Source: Desulfuromonas soudanensis (GTDB lineage Bacteria > Desulfobacterota > Desulfuromonadia > Desulfuromonadales > WTL). From it: DNA of 64,000 nt. A program made the translations under genes and the position numbers. The DNA lies in the NCBI RefSeq assembly GCF_001278055.1, contig NZ_CP010802.1, positions 186,001 to 250,000 on the forward strand. Reading direction: 5' to 3'. The notes below the pieces were generated by a model. The model was given only the letters and a program-made list of their open reading frames with translations. It was not told the origin of the DNA and ran no database searches. Each line of letters starts with the position of its first letter. The first letter of the stretch is position 1. This document shows positions 53,498-62,134 of the stretch, in pieces.

Positions 53498-54682
53498 TCA
53501 GCGCCTTTTTTTTCGGTTCGCTCCTCCCTTGAGAAGGTCGGCCAGCGTTCCCATCCCCGCCCCGCCCGGCTCAACGAAGGAGCTCGGTCCCTCCTCGCCG
53601 GCGCTGGCCGGTATCAGGGAGATGCGCCGCTCTTGAAGGTCGAGTTTTTCGATGGTCACCGTCAGTTTCTGGCCGACCTTGAGGACCTCCTGCGGATGTT
53701 TGATGTGGCGCCCCTCACCGAGGCGGGAGATGTGCACCAGCCCGTCGATCCCCTCTTCGAGGGTGACGAAGGCGCCGAAGGGGGCGAGGCGCGATACGGT
53801 CCCGGTCAGGGTGGCGCCTTCGCGATAGGTCGAGCCGACCTTGCTCCAGGGGTCGGCCAGGGTGTCGCGCAAGCTGAAGGAAAACCGCTCCTTGTCCCAG
53901 TCGCAGCTCTTGACCGCCAATTCCAGTTCCTGGCCGACGTGAAGCACTTCGTCGACCCTTTCGACGCGGCCGTAGCCGATTTCCGAAATCGGCAGGAGTC
54001 CCTCGATGGCGCCGATGTCGACGAAGGCGCCGAAGTCGCGGATGGAGGTCACCACCCCCTTGACCAGATCCCCCTCCTTGAGGGTCTGGCGCAGTTCGGC
54101 GCGCCGGGCTCGCCGCTCCTCCTCGAGAATCTCCCGATGGGAGACGACGACGTTGCGTCCCTGTTCGGAGAACTGGGTGATTTTGAAGGGGAAGGTCTGG
54201 CCGAGGACCTCTTCGGGATTTTCGACCCGCCTCAGGCCGAGCTGGGAAAAGGGGCAGAAGGCCCGGACGGCCCCGGGGAGGCGCACTTCGTACCCCCCCT
54301 TGATTTCCTTCTCGACCCGGCCGTCCACGGGGATGGCGCTGCGCCAGGCTTCCTCCAGCTGTTCCGTCCCTGTGGCGCCGCCGCCGATGCGGGTCGTGAA
54401 GCGCAGTTCCCCTCCGCTACGGGAGAGAAAGTAGGCGCCGACTCTGTCGCCCACGGCCGCCGTCAACTCCCCTTGGGCGTCCTGCAGCTCGCGCACGTCG
54501 AGGACCCCTTCACCCTTCTGGCCGACGTCGAGAAAGACCCACTCCTTGCCGATCTGCAGTATGGTCGCCTGGATTTTCTGTCCCGGTTCCAGAGGTGCGG
54601 CGGCACTCAGGCTCTGCTCGAAGAGTTCGGCAAAGCTCTCGTCTTCGCTTGTGTCAGCACTCTGGTCCTTGTCGTCAGTCAT
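53498..54682 (-). CDS. S1 RNA-binding domain protein (RpsA-like, four S1 domains)
   Basis: 394 residues with four S1 (OB-fold) repeats at about 35-100, 110-180, 195-265 and 285-360; the last two are the most typical (VTSIRDFGAFVDIGAIEGLLPISEI, VSRLAPFGAFVTLEEGIDGLVHISRL). The N-terminus is acidic and the C-terminus ends in basic NRKKRR. Smaller than ribosomal protein S1 (six domains), so probably a paralogue acting on RNA rather than S1 itself. Eleven bases before the tag gene start. Confidence 0.85.
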   Translation of the reverse strand: MTDDKDQSADTSEDESFAELFEQSLSAAAPLEPGQKIQATILQIGKEWVFLDVGQKGEGVLDVRELQDAQGELTAAVGDRVGAYFLSRSGGELRFTTRIGGGATGTEQLEEAWRSAIPVDGRVEKEIKGGYEVRLPGAVRAFCPFSQLGLRRVENPEEVLGQTFPFKITQFSEQGRNVVVSHREILEEERRARRAELRQTLKEGDLVKGVVTSIRDFGAFVDIGAIEGLLPISEIGYGRVERVDEVLHVGQELELAVKSCDWDKERFSFSLRDTLADPWSKVGSTYREGATLTGTVSRLAPFGAFVTLEEGIDGLVHISRLGEGRHIKHPQEVLKVGQKLTVTIEKLDLQERRISLIPASAGEEGPSSFVEPGGAGMGTLADLLKGGANRKKRR

Positions 54683-54753
54683 GGCGCAATCCTTTGAAGG
54701 GGTAAATGGTCAGGGGTGCCATTATAGACATTTTACGCCGGGTGTAAACGTCT

Positions 54754-55401
54754 TCAGGGGATGGGGCGGTGTTTCCCCTTTTCCTGGAACATGCCGCCGG
54801 TGACGACAAACCCCATGGCCCGGTTGGTGGAAATGTCGATGGGGCGGACCGCCGAGCGCGGCACGATGAGGGTGTAGCCGCCGATCTGATAACTCAGCGG
54901 CAGGTAGACGGCGATTTCGTCCTCCTTACCCATACCTTGGGGGAGGTCGCGAAAGTCGCTGCAGGTGACGAACCCGATCAGGCGCATCGGCACCCCCCCC
55001 ATATTCATCTCCAGCGCCACGACCTGGTGAAATTCCCGGCTCTTCTTCTGGGCGAAGAACCCGATGAAGTCCTTCACCGAGCCGTACAGGGTCTTGACCA
55101 CGGGAATACGGTTGAGGGCCTCTTCACCCAGGCTGAGGATGCGGCGAAAGAGGAAGGCGTTGACGAAGAGGCCGAGGCAGAAGATCAGGAACATTCCGAC
55201 CAGAAGCCCCATCCCCGGGAGATACCACCCCTCGGGGAGAACGACCTTGATGGCGTTGCCGAGGATCGTCTCTGCCGAACGCACCAGCCAGTAGAGGATG
55301 TAGAGGGTCAGCGCCGAAGGGAGGATGGCGATCATTCCCCGGACCATTATTCCGGAGAGCCACTGGCCTGCTGTCTTTTTTTTCGGGGGCGGAGAATCCA
55401 T
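54754..55401 (-). CDS. DUF502 membrane protein
   Basis: 215 residues. Two transmembrane helices (about 18-42 and 64-86) are followed by the conserved DUF502 segment (IPVVKTLYGSVKDFIGFFAQKK) and the C-terminal VYLPLSYQIGGYTLIVPRSAVRPIDIST, where the last part is the strongest family signature. Function of the family is unknown; it is widespread in envelope-related contexts. Confidence 0.85.
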   Translation of the reverse strand: MDSPPPKKKTAGQWLSGIMVRGMIAILPSALTLYILYWLVRSAETILGNAIKVVLPEGWYLPGMGLLVGMFLIFCLGLFVNAFLFRRILSLGEEALNRIPVVKTLYGSVKDFIGFFAQKKSREFHQVVALEMNMGGVPMRLIGFVTCSDFRDLPQGMGKEDEIAVYLPLSYQIGGYTLIVPRSAVRPIDISTNRAMGFVVTGGMFQEKGKHRPIP

Positions 55402-55590
55402 TTCGGTCGTCTCGATCTGGTAAGGGGTGGGAAATCAGCGGGACCACGGATAAATTGTAATCCTGGGGGCGTCAAAGTAAAGCGTCATCTCTTCTGCGGT
55501 TCTGAATGGTTTGGTGAAAGGTCGGGGCAAGGCCTCTCTTGTGCCGGGGGGCTCCCGTTCGTCGCAAAAAAACTTCCCGTGCGGGGTCCC

Positions 55591-55618
55591 TTTACAACGC
55601 CCTTCTCCGTGGTAACCT
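55591..55618 (+). promoter_or_regulatory. Promoter of a short plus-strand unit
   Basis: TTTACA (55591-55596) and TAACCT (55613-55618) are 16 bases apart. A transcript from about 55625 to the terminator would be about 150 nucleotides. Confidence 0.5.
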
Positions 55619-55652
55619 GAAAGCAACTCGAAGACAAAAGGAGGAAGAGATC

Positions 55653-55706
55653 ATGACCCTCTCCGAGCCACCGGGCCGCGAAAGAACCGCGCCAACAAAA
55701 AATTAA
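55653..55706 (+). CDS. Possible 17-residue peptide (or small RNA segment)
   Basis: The frame encodes MTLSEPPGRERTAPTKN, preceded by a strong AAAGGAGGAAG ribosome site and followed 25 bases later by a strong terminator. It is hydrophilic, with no membrane helix. It could be a real short peptide, a leader, or only a chance frame in a small RNA. Support is from the promoter, ribosome site and terminator alone. Confidence 0.35.
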   Translation: MTLSEPPGRERTAPTKN

Positions 55707-55731
55707 CTCAATATCCGAGGTGACATTTCTC

Positions 55732-55777
55732 GGACACAAAAAACCCCGGCGAAAAAGGCCGGGGTTTTTTTGTGTCC
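55732..55777. terminator. Strong bidirectional terminator
   Basis: A 19-20-bp stem from GGACACAAAAAACCCCGGC to GCCGGGG-T7-GTGTCC with a seven-base loop. The A-rich and T-rich arms let it end the short plus-strand unit and the minus-strand ywbE transcript. Confidence 0.92.
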
Positions 55778-55840
55778 GGAAGTAAATAATAAGGGCGGCG
55801 ACGGGACCGATGACAGGTTCAAATTCATGAGCATGTCTCC

Positions 55841-56047
55841 TCAGGGTCTGCCGTTCTCCGCCGGCCCCTTGACCCTGCCGACCTGGCCGTCGCTGAGCCG
55901 CACCTTGATGCCCCGGGAGTGGAAGGGGGCGCTGGTGAGGATGTCCTGGACGATTCCGCAGGTCAGCCTGTCGCTCTTCTGGTCCTTCTTGAGAACAATA
56001 TCGACCGCCAGTCCCGGGCGGATGTCGCTGCGCTGTCGCGGGTCCAT
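55841..56047 (-). CDS. ywbE: YwbE family protein
   Basis: 68 residues, the exact size of Bacillus YwbE (DUF2196). The family core RSDIRPGLAVDIVLKKDQKS, LTCGIVQDILT and HSRGIKVRLSDGQVGRVK is present. It is a small beta-rich, probably RNA- or ribosome-associated domain of unknown function. It lies nine bases after the ABC-F gene and is probably co-transcribed. Confidence 0.9.
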   Translation of the reverse strand: MDPRQRSDIRPGLAVDIVLKKDQKSDRLTCGIVQDILTSAPFHSRGIKVRLSDGQVGRVKGPAENGRP

Positions 56048-56056
56048 GGTCGTCTC

Positions 56057-57691
56057 CTAAAGGTCGAGCTCGCCCCGTCCCTGGGAGAGGGCGGCCCGCT
56101 CGGCGGTCACCCGGGGATCGTCGAGGTAATCTTCAAAGGACATGACCCGGTCGATAATCCCCCCGGGGGTGAATTCAACGATGCGGTTGGCCACGGTGGA
56201 GACGAATTCGTGGTCATGGGCGGCAAAGAGAATCACCTCGGGAAAGGCGATCAGGCCGTTGTTGAGGGCGGTGATCGATTCAAGGTCGAGGTGGTTGGTC
56301 GGCTCGTCGAGGATCAGGGTGTTGGCCCCCTTGAGCATCATCCGCGACAGCATGCAGCGGACCCGCTCGCCGCCGGAGAGGACGCGGGTTTTCTTGGTGG
56401 CATCGTCGCCGGAGAAGAGCATGCGCCCGAGAAAGCCGCGGGCAAAGCTCTCGCCGTCGCAGGGGGGAAACTGGCAGAGCCATTCGATGAGGTTGTAATC
56501 GTTGTCGAAGTAGGCGCTGTTTTCCTTGGGAAAGTAGCTGTGGGTGATCGTTACCCCCCAGCGGACGGTGCCGGCGTCGGGCTTGAGCTCTCCGTCAAGG
56601 ATCTGGAAAAGGGTGGTCTTGGCGAGGCTGTCCCCGCCGACAAAGGCGATCTTGTCCCCCTTGTTGACGATCAGGTCGAGATTTTTCAGAACTTCCACTC
56701 CGTCGACGGTCTTGGAGAGGCCGGTGATCTCGAGGATGATGTCGCCGCAGGGACGTTCGGGCTTGAAGACCACAAAGGGGTACTTGCGGGAGGAGACGGG
56801 CATTTCCTCGAGGGTCAGCTTGTCGAGAAGCTTCTTGCGCGACGTGGCCTGCTTGGCCTTGCTGGCGTTGGAGGAGAAGCGCTGGATGAATTCCTTGAGC
56901 TCGTTGGCCTTGTCGGTGACCTTGCGGTTTTCGTCCTGCTTCTGCTTCAGAGTCAGCTGGCTGGCCTGGTACCAGAAGTCGTAGTTGCCGACATAGACAG
57001 TGATCTTGCCGAAGTCGATGTCGGCGACATGGGTGCAGACCTGGTTGAGGAAGTGGCGGTCATGGGAGACGACGATCAGGGTGTTCTGGAAACGGGAGAG
57101 GAAGTCGTCGAGCCAGGCGATCGACTTGAGGTCGAGATGGTTGGTCGGCTCGTCCAGGAGGAGGATTTCCGGGTTGCCGAAGAGGGCCTGGGCGAGGAGG
57201 ACCCGGACCTTGTCTCCCCCTTCAAGCTCCTTCATCGTCTTGTAGCGCAGCTCTTCGGGGATGCCGAGACCGTTGAGGAGGACCGCGGCCTCGGATTCGG
57301 CCTCATAGCCGTTCATCTCCGAGAATTCGGCTTCGAGCTCGCCGGAGCGGAGGCCATCCTCCTCGGTGAATTCGGGCTTGGCGTAGATCGCCTCCCGCTC
57401 CATCATCAGCTGGTAGAGGCGCTTGTGCCCCATGATGACGGTATTGAAGACCGTTTCCTCATCGAAGGCGAAGTGGTCCTGACGCAGCACGGCGATGCGT
57501 TCGCCGGGACCGACGGAAATCTCGCCCCGGTCGGCTTCGATTTCGCCGGCGAGAATTTTGAGAAAAGTCGACTTGCCGGCGCCGTTGGCGCCGATGAGTC
57601 CGTAGCAGTTGCCGGGAATGAACTTTATGTTGACGTCCTTGAAGATGACCCTCTTGCCGTAGGAGAGGGCGACATTGTTGGCGCTGATCAT
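56057..57691 (-). CDS. ABC-F family ATPase (YbiT-like translation factor)
   Basis: 544 residues with two ABC domains. First: Walker A GANGAGKST, signature ELEGGDKVRVLLAQAL, Walker B ILLLDEPTNHLDL. Linker about 240-300. Second: Walker A variant GGDSLAKTT, signature VLSGGERVRCMLSRMM, Walker B LILDEPTNHLDLES. No transmembrane segments, so a soluble ribosome-associated factor. In YbiT-like proteins the second Walker A often has AKTT; here Gly-Asp-Ser precede it. ATG 57691 has AGGAAG upstream and a terminator-like hairpin only about 20 bases before that. Confidence 0.92.
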   Translation of the reverse strand: MISANNVALSYGKRVIFKDVNIKFIPGNCYGLIGANGAGKSTFLKILAGEIEADRGEISVGPGERIAVLRQDHFAFDEETVFNTVIMGHKRLYQLMMEREAIYAKPEFTEEDGLRSGELEAEFSEMNGYEAESEAAVLLNGLGIPEELRYKTMKELEGGDKVRVLLAQALFGNPEILLLDEPTNHLDLKSIAWLDDFLSRFQNTLIVVSHDRHFLNQVCTHVADIDFGKITVYVGNYDFWYQASQLTLKQKQDENRKVTDKANELKEFIQRFSSNASKAKQATSRKKLLDKLTLEEMPVSSRKYPFVVFKPERPCGDIILEITGLSKTVDGVEVLKNLDLIVNKGDKIAFVGGDSLAKTTLFQILDGELKPDAGTVRWGVTITHSYFPKENSAYFDNDYNLIEWLCQFPPCDGESFARGFLGRMLFSGDDATKKTRVLSGGERVRCMLSRMMLKGANTLILDEPTNHLDLESITALNNGLIAFPEVILFAAHDHEFVSTVANRIVEFTPGGIIDRVMSFEDYLDDPRVTAERAALSQGRGELDL

Positions 57692-57711
57692 GATCGTTTC
57701 TTCCTTTGTTG

Positions 57712-57745
57712 AAAAATAAAAAACCACAGGGGTGAATCCCTGTGG
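57712..57745 (-). terminator. Terminator / attenuator in the ABC-F gene leader
   Basis: On the minus strand, an 8-bp perfect stem (CCACAGGG / CCCTGTGG, loop ATTCAC) is followed by TTTTTTATTTTT. It ends about 20 bases before the ABC-F start and lies downstream of a promoter at 57761-57790, so it is inside the leader. A 20-codon GTG-started frame (57750 to 57688) runs through the hairpin and its stop overlaps the ABC-F ATG. It may act as an attenuator; it could also just end the upstream GreA-like transcript. Confidence 0.7.
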
Positions 57746-57760
57746 GTCACATGCTCCTTA

Positions 57761-57790
57761 TTAATAACACTTTTTCCCCCGCCGCGGCAA
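57761..57790 (-). promoter_or_regulatory. Promoter of the ABC-F gene
   Basis: On the minus strand TTGCCG (57790-57785) and TATTAA (57766-57761) are 18 bases apart, with TGT just before the -10. The predicted start near 57753 gives a leader of about 60 bases that contains the terminator at 57712-57745. Confidence 0.5.
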
Positions 57791-57866
57791 TCCCTTTTTA
57801 AGGGCGGGTTGCTGCCGGGGCGGCAGATCCTTGAACCCGGCCTCCATTTTTCGTCGATATCGCCCT

Positions 57867-58349
57867 TCAGCCCACTGCAATGATCTCATAGTCGCGCATC
57901 GTATCGCCGACCCCCGTCGTCACCTGGTCCCCCTCGATTCGGCCGAGGAGCTCCTGCCCGAGAGGGGAGCTGGGGGTAATGACGATGATTTCCCGGTTGC
58001 CGTCGAAAACCTTCAGGCCTCCGGCTTCCGGGCCGATGAGGACGGTCCGGAATCGCCCGTCCTCCCCTTCGAGAGTGACCAGGGCGCCGAGGCGGATCGG
58101 CTCCCCGTCGCCGAAGGGACGAAGTTCCAGAGCCTTGTAGCTTTCCAGGGCCATCCGGATCTCCTGGGCGCGATTGGCCTGTCCCTGGGCGACGTAGGAT
58201 GCTTCGAGGGCGAGGGTTTCATACTCGTTGTCGGGGAGGTTTTCCGCGTTGGTCGCCGCTTCGTGGGCAGCGCGGGCGGCCTGGAGGAAAAGTTCGAGAT
58301 CGGCGGCGAGCTGTTCGATGATCCGTTGCCGGAGGGGTTCTTTATCCAT
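57867..58349 (-). CDS. GreA/GreB-family transcription factor
   Basis: 160 residues, the size of GreA. An N-terminal coiled coil (about 1-75) with an acidic tip region NAENLPDNEYET precedes the C-terminal FKBP-like domain (IRLGALVTLEGEDGRFRTVLIG, VITPSSPLGQELLGRIEGDQV). GreA-type factors enter the RNA polymerase secondary channel and rescue backtracked complexes. The coiled coil is diverged from E. coli GreA, so this is probably a Gre paralogue. ATG 58349 is the first codon of family-like sequence. Confidence 0.8.
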   Translation of the reverse strand: MDKEPLRQRIIEQLAADLELFLQAARAAHEAATNAENLPDNEYETLALEASYVAQGQANRAQEIRMALESYKALELRPFGDGEPIRLGALVTLEGEDGRFRTVLIGPEAGGLKVFDGNREIIVITPSSPLGQELLGRIEGDQVTTGVGDTMRDYEIIAVG

Positions 58350-58390
58350 GGTCGAAAGAGGGTTCCAGGGCTGTGGCCGGGGGGGCGGAG

Positions 58391-59311
58391 TTATTTTTTC
58401 CAGTCGCGACGGCGGCTCGTCTCTTCGTCGGACTCGACTTCGTTGAGGATCTCCAGGTAGGCCGCGTAGCGATCGGCGGGGACCGTCCCCCGGGCGACCA
58501 GTTCGGCTACGGCGCACCCCGGCTCGCTGCGGTGCCGGCAGTTGCGAAAGCGGCAGCTGTTTTCGCCGAGGGCTTCGAACCCGGGGAAGTGAAGGGAGAG
58601 ATCGTCGGTGCTGATGTCGACGAGACCGAAATCCCGAAAGCCGGGGGTGTCGATCAGTTCCCCTCCCTTCTCCAGGGCGTTGAGGGTGGAGACGGTGGTG
58701 GTGTGGCGTCCGAGGCCGTATTCGCTGATCTCACCGACCCGCAGGTCGATCTCCGGGCAGAGGACGTTGAGAAGGGAACTTTTGCCGACACCGGTGGTCC
58801 CGACGAAGGCGCCGCGGTGCCCCTGGGCAAAATAGAGACGCAGTGGTTCGAACCCCTGGCGGAGGGCGGCGCTTAAGGGGAAAATCGGCAGGGTCGTTCC
58901 GTAGCAGTTGCGAAGTGCTTCCAGCAGTTCTTCGGCGCCGGGGAGGTCGCACTTGTTGACCACGACAAAGGGGAGAAGTCCGCCGCTGCGCGCCGCGACG
59001 ATGGCCCGGTCGAGAAACCCCGCCGGCGGGACGGGGATTGGGGCGACGACGATACCGAGGACGTCGAGATTGGCGCCGACGAGGTGGACGCCCCCCCGGG
59101 TGTCCCGGCGGCGCAGCTCGCTGCGCCGCGGGTGGCGATGCAGTACTTCGTCGCACACCGTTACTCCGTCGCCGACGACGTGTCCGGAGTTTCGTTTGAC
59201 CCGCACCCGCGCCTGTTCGCCGTCGTCGAAGCGGACCTCGACCGCTACCCCGAGGTGGGCGACGATGACCCCTTCCCGTCCCGGGGAGGGGTTGCTGCCT
59301 GTATTTTTCAA
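58391..59311 (-). CDS. rsgA: Ribosome small-subunit biogenesis GTPase RsgA
   Basis: 306 residues from TTG 59311, which has GGAG upstream; longer in-frame starts reach into the divergent gene's promoter. An OB-fold N-domain (about 15-75) is followed by the circularly permuted GTPase with G4 NKCDL before G1 GTTGVGKSSLLN and G3 DTPGFRDFG, and a C-terminal zinc finger CRFRNCRHRSEPGC. This is the RsgA layout. It releases assembly factors from the 30S subunit. Confidence 0.93.
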   Translation of the reverse strand: MKNTGSNPSPGREGVIVAHLGVAVEVRFDDGEQARVRVKRNSGHVVGDGVTVCDEVLHRHPRRSELRRRDTRGGVHLVGANLDVLGIVVAPIPVPPAGFLDRAIVAARSGGLLPFVVVNKCDLPGAEELLEALRNCYGTTLPIFPLSAALRQGFEPLRLYFAQGHRGAFVGTTGVGKSSLLNVLCPEIDLRVGEISEYGLGRHTTTVSTLNALEKGGELIDTPGFRDFGLVDISTDDLSLHFPGFEALGENSCRFRNCRHRSEPGCAVAELVARGTVPADRYAAYLEILNEVESDEETSRRRDWKK

Positions 59312-59475
59312 AGGGGGCTCCTCGGCGGATGGGGGGACTGCTGCGAGGGTAAGGCAGCCGCCGATTCTTGTCAATACGCCTGATGGGTGCTCCGTTGCAA
59401 ATGCGGTGATTGCCGATAAACTGGATCCTGTTCTTTTCCTCAAGCCCCTTTTCGGAAGCATGTCAAGGAGGTCCG

Positions 59476-59946
59476 ATGATTACCCTCAATGTCAACGGCC
59501 AGACTCATGAGCTCGATATCCCCCCCGATGCCCCTCTCCTCTGGGTGCTGCGCGAGAAGCTGCAGCTGACCGGAACCAAGTTCGGTTGCGGTCAGTCGCT
59601 GTGCGGCGCCTGCACCGTCCACGTCGACGGCGAGGCGACCCGCTCCTGTGTCACGGCGGTGAGCGAGGTGGAAGGGAAGAAGGTGGTCACCGTCGAAGGA
59701 CTGGTTCCCCGGTGGATGGATCCGCTGAAGGAGGCCTGGCTGGCCGAGGAGGTCCCCCAGTGCGGCTACTGCCAGCCCGGACAGCTGATGGCGGCGGCGG
59801 CGCTGCTGGTGAAAAATCCGGAGCCGAGCGATGCCGAAATCGATGCGGGAATGTCCGGCAACATCTGCCGCTGCGGCACCTATCCGCGGATCCGCAAGGC
59901 GATCCGCCGTGCGTCCAGGTCGGCGGCCGAGGGGAGGGGCGTATGA
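59476..59946 (+). CDS. 2Fe-2S subunit of a molybdenum hydroxylase (IorA-like)
   Basis: 156 residues. An N-terminal plant-type 2Fe-2S domain with [15 protein letters not shown] (cluster I, with a further Cys in RSC) and a helical domain with QCGYCQPGQ and NICRCGTY (cluster II) match small subunits of xanthine-oxidase-family enzymes of the isoquinoline 1-oxidoreductase type. ATG 59476 has AAGGAGG upstream. It passes electrons from the molybdenum subunit encoded next; its stop overlaps that gene's start. Confidence 0.93.
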   Translation: MITLNVNGQTHELDIPPDAPLLWVLREKLQLTGTKFGCGQSLCGACTVHVDGEATRSCVTAVSEVEGKKVVTVEGLVPRWMDPLKEAWLAEEVPQCGYCQPGQLMAAAALLVKNPEPSDAEIDAGMSGNICRCGTYPRIRKAIRRASRSAAEGRGV

Positions 59947-62123
59947 GCGAATCGGTCGATATCCGCCGCCGGGAGTTTCTTCTCGCCAGTGCCGCCGTCG
60001 GCGGCGGACTGGTCCTCGGATTCTACCTGCCGCCGCGCGGCGGGGTGATCGCCGCCGCGGCCGCCGAACCTGCCTCCGTTACGCCGAGCGCCTGGCTGCG
60101 CATCGCCGCCGACGGCACGGTGACGATCATCGTCGCCAAGTCGGAGATGGGGCAGGGGGTCTATACCTCCATGCCGATGCTCATCGCCGAGGAACTGGAG
60201 GCCGACTGGTCCCGGGTGCGCATCGAGCCGGCGCCGGTGGCGGACGTCTACAACCATACCGTCTTCGGGGTGATGGTCACCGGCGGCAGCACCAGCGTCT
60301 CTTCTTCCTGGGAGCAGCTGCGCACTGTCGGTGCGGCCGCCAAGCAGATGCTCATTGCCGCAGCTGCAAAAAAATGGGAGGTTCCCGTCTCCGAGTGCCG
60401 GGCCCGTGAGGGCCTCGTCAGTCATCCCGGCAGCGGCCGCTCCCTCGGCTTCGGGGCCCTGGCCGAAGGGGCGGCGGGCGAGCCGGTCCCCCCCGTCGTG
60501 GCTCTCAAGGATCCCGGGGATTTTCGCCTCATTGGCCGCTCCCTCCCCCGCCTCGATTCACCCGCCAAAGTTGCCGGCACCGCCGTCTTCGGCATCGACG
60601 TCCAACGACCCGGGATGCTGGTAGCGGTCGTTTCCCGCCCGCCGGTCTTCGGTGCCCGTCTCAAAAGTTTCAAGTCCGAGGCGGCCCGCAAGGTGTCGGG
60701 AGTCCGGTCGGTGGCTCAAATTCCATCGGGAGTCGCCGTCATCGCCGAAGGCTACTGGCAGGCGCTCAAGGGGCGCAAGGCTCTGGAGATCGACTGGGAG
60801 GAGGGAGAAGGCGCCGCTCTTTCCAGCGAAGGACTGCGGGAGGCGTACCGTGCCCTCGCCGAGACGCCGGGGACGGTCACCCGCAGCGAAGGGGATGCCG
60901 GTGCTGCTCTGGCCGCGGCGCCCCGCACCCTTGTCGCCGAGTACGATCTCCCCTACCTGGCCCACGCCGCCATGGAGCCCCTCAACTGCGTGGTGGAACT
61001 CAAGGACGACTCCTGCGAGATCTGGACCGGGACCCAGTTTCAGACCGTCGACCGCAACGCCGCGGCGAAGGCCGCCGGGCTCAAGCCCGAACAGGTGCAG
61101 ATCCACACCACCTATCTCGGCGGCGGCTTCGGCCGTCGGGCCAATCCGGCCTCCGATTTTGTCGTCGAGGCGGTGCATGTCGCCCGGGCGGCCAGGGCGC
61201 CGGTGAAGGTCATCTGGAGCCGTGAGGACGACACCCGCGGCGGCTGGTACCGCCCCCTGTGGTACAGCCGCCTGCAGGGGGGTCTCGACGAGGGGGGGAC
61301 GCCGGTCGCCTGGAGCCACCGCATCGTCGGCCAGTCGATTCTCAGCGGCACCCCCTTCGAGCAGGCGGTTGCCGCCCAGGGATTCGACGGCACTTCGGTG
61401 GAGGGGGCGATGGAACTCCCCTACGCCATCCCCAACATACGGGTCGATCTCCATTCCCCGACCCAGGTGGTGCCGGTGCAGTGGTGGCGCTCCGTCGGCC
61501 ACTCCCACACCGGCTTCGTCGTCGAATCCTTCCTCGACGAAATGGCCCATGCCGCCGGGCACGACCCCTACCGCTTACGGCGCCGTCTCCTCGCCGATCA
61601 CCCCCGCCATCGCCGCGTCCTCGACCTGGCGGCGGAAAAGGGGGGATGGGGAGAAAAACTCCCCCCGGGGAAAGGACGAGGTCTCGCCCTGCATCACTCT
61701 TTCGGCTCCTATGTCGCCCAGGTGGCGGAGGTTGCCGTCGATGAGAAGGGGAGGATTCGGGTCGAGCGGGTGGTCTGCGCCGTCGACTGCGGCCGGGTGG
61801 TCCATCCTGACACGGTGCGGGCGCAGATGGAGAGCGGCATCGTCTTCGGGCTTTCGGCGACCCTCTTCGGCGAGCTCACCCTGGAAAAGGGGCGGGTGCT
61901 GGAATCGAATTTCCATGACTATCCGGTGCTGCGCCTCGAGGAAACTCCGGTCATCGAGGTGCACCTCGTGGAGAGCAGCGAAAAGCCGACGGGGGTCGGC
62001 GAACCGGGAGTGCCGCCGGTGGCCGCGGCGGTGGCCAACGCCGTCTTTGCCGCTGTCGGCGCCCGGGTGCGCCGCCTCCCCCTCCTTCCGGAGCGGGTTC
62101 TGGCCGCCCGCCACAGGTCCTGA
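59943..62123 (+). CDS. Molybdopterin subunit of an aldehyde/isoquinoline oxidoreductase-type enzyme (IorB-like)
   Basis: 726 residues. The N-terminus carries a twin-arginine signal ([17 protein letters not shown]), so the complex is probably exported folded. Domain order follows IorB: small N-terminal part, then the molybdenum-binding domain with GGGFGRRAN and [19 protein letters not shown] and, near the C-terminus, [18 protein letters not shown] containing the active-site glutamate. It oxidises an aldehyde or N-heterocycle by hydroxylation; substrate is unknown. Start overlaps the 2Fe-2S gene. Confidence 0.92.
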   Translation: MSESVDIRRREFLLASAAVGGGLVLGFYLPPRGGVIAAAAAEPASVTPSAWLRIAADGTVTIIVAKSEMGQGVYTSMPMLIAEELEADWSRVRIEPAPVADVYNHTVFGVMVTGGSTSVSSSWEQLRTVGAAAKQMLIAAAAKKWEVPVSECRAREGLVSHPGSGRSLGFGALAEGAAGEPVPPVVALKDPGDFRLIGRSLPRLDSPAKVAGTAVFGIDVQRPGMLVAVVSRPPVFGARLKSFKSEAARKVSGVRSVAQIPSGVAVIAEGYWQALKGRKALEIDWEEGEGAALSSEGLREAYRALAETPGTVTRSEGDAGAALAAAPRTLVAEYDLPYLAHAAMEPLNCVVELKDDSCEIWTGTQFQTVDRNAAAKAAGLKPEQVQIHTTYLGGGFGRRANPASDFVVEAVHVARAARAPVKVIWSREDDTRGGWYRPLWYSRLQGGLDEGGTPVAWSHRIVGQSILSGTPFEQAVAAQGFDGTSVEGAMELPYAIPNIRVDLHSPTQVVPVQWWRSVGHSHTGFVVESFLDEMAHAAGHDPYRLRRRLLADHPRHRRVLDLAAEKGGWGEKLPPGKGRGLALHHSFGSYVAQVAEVAVDEKGRIRVERVVCAVDCGRVVHPDTVRAQMESGIVFGLSATLFGELTLEKGRVLESNFHDYPVLRLEETPVIEVHLVESSEKPTGVGEPGVPPVAAAVANAVFAAVGARVRRLPLLPERVLAARHRS

Positions 62124-62134
62124 GAGGGAAACCC

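Larger units (their letters stand above)
55402..55840. other. Intergenic region with a short transcription unit
   Basis: About 440 bases between the DUF502 gene and ywbE, both on the minus strand. It contains a plus-strand promoter (55591-55618), a 17-codon frame with a good ribosome site (55653-55706) and a strong terminator (55732-55777). The part 55402-55590 shows nothing I can support. Confidence 0.5.

Noticed and set aside
57727-57750. In-frame N-terminal extension of the ABC-F protein
   Set aside because: It would be encoded by the terminator hairpin and T tract; the ATG at 57691 has a ribosome site and the family start.
59312-59461. Longer rsgA with an ATG at 59461
   Set aside because: It would overlap the promoter area of the divergent 2Fe-2S gene and add 50 residues without RsgA similarity; TTG 59311 with GGAG upstream fits the family length.
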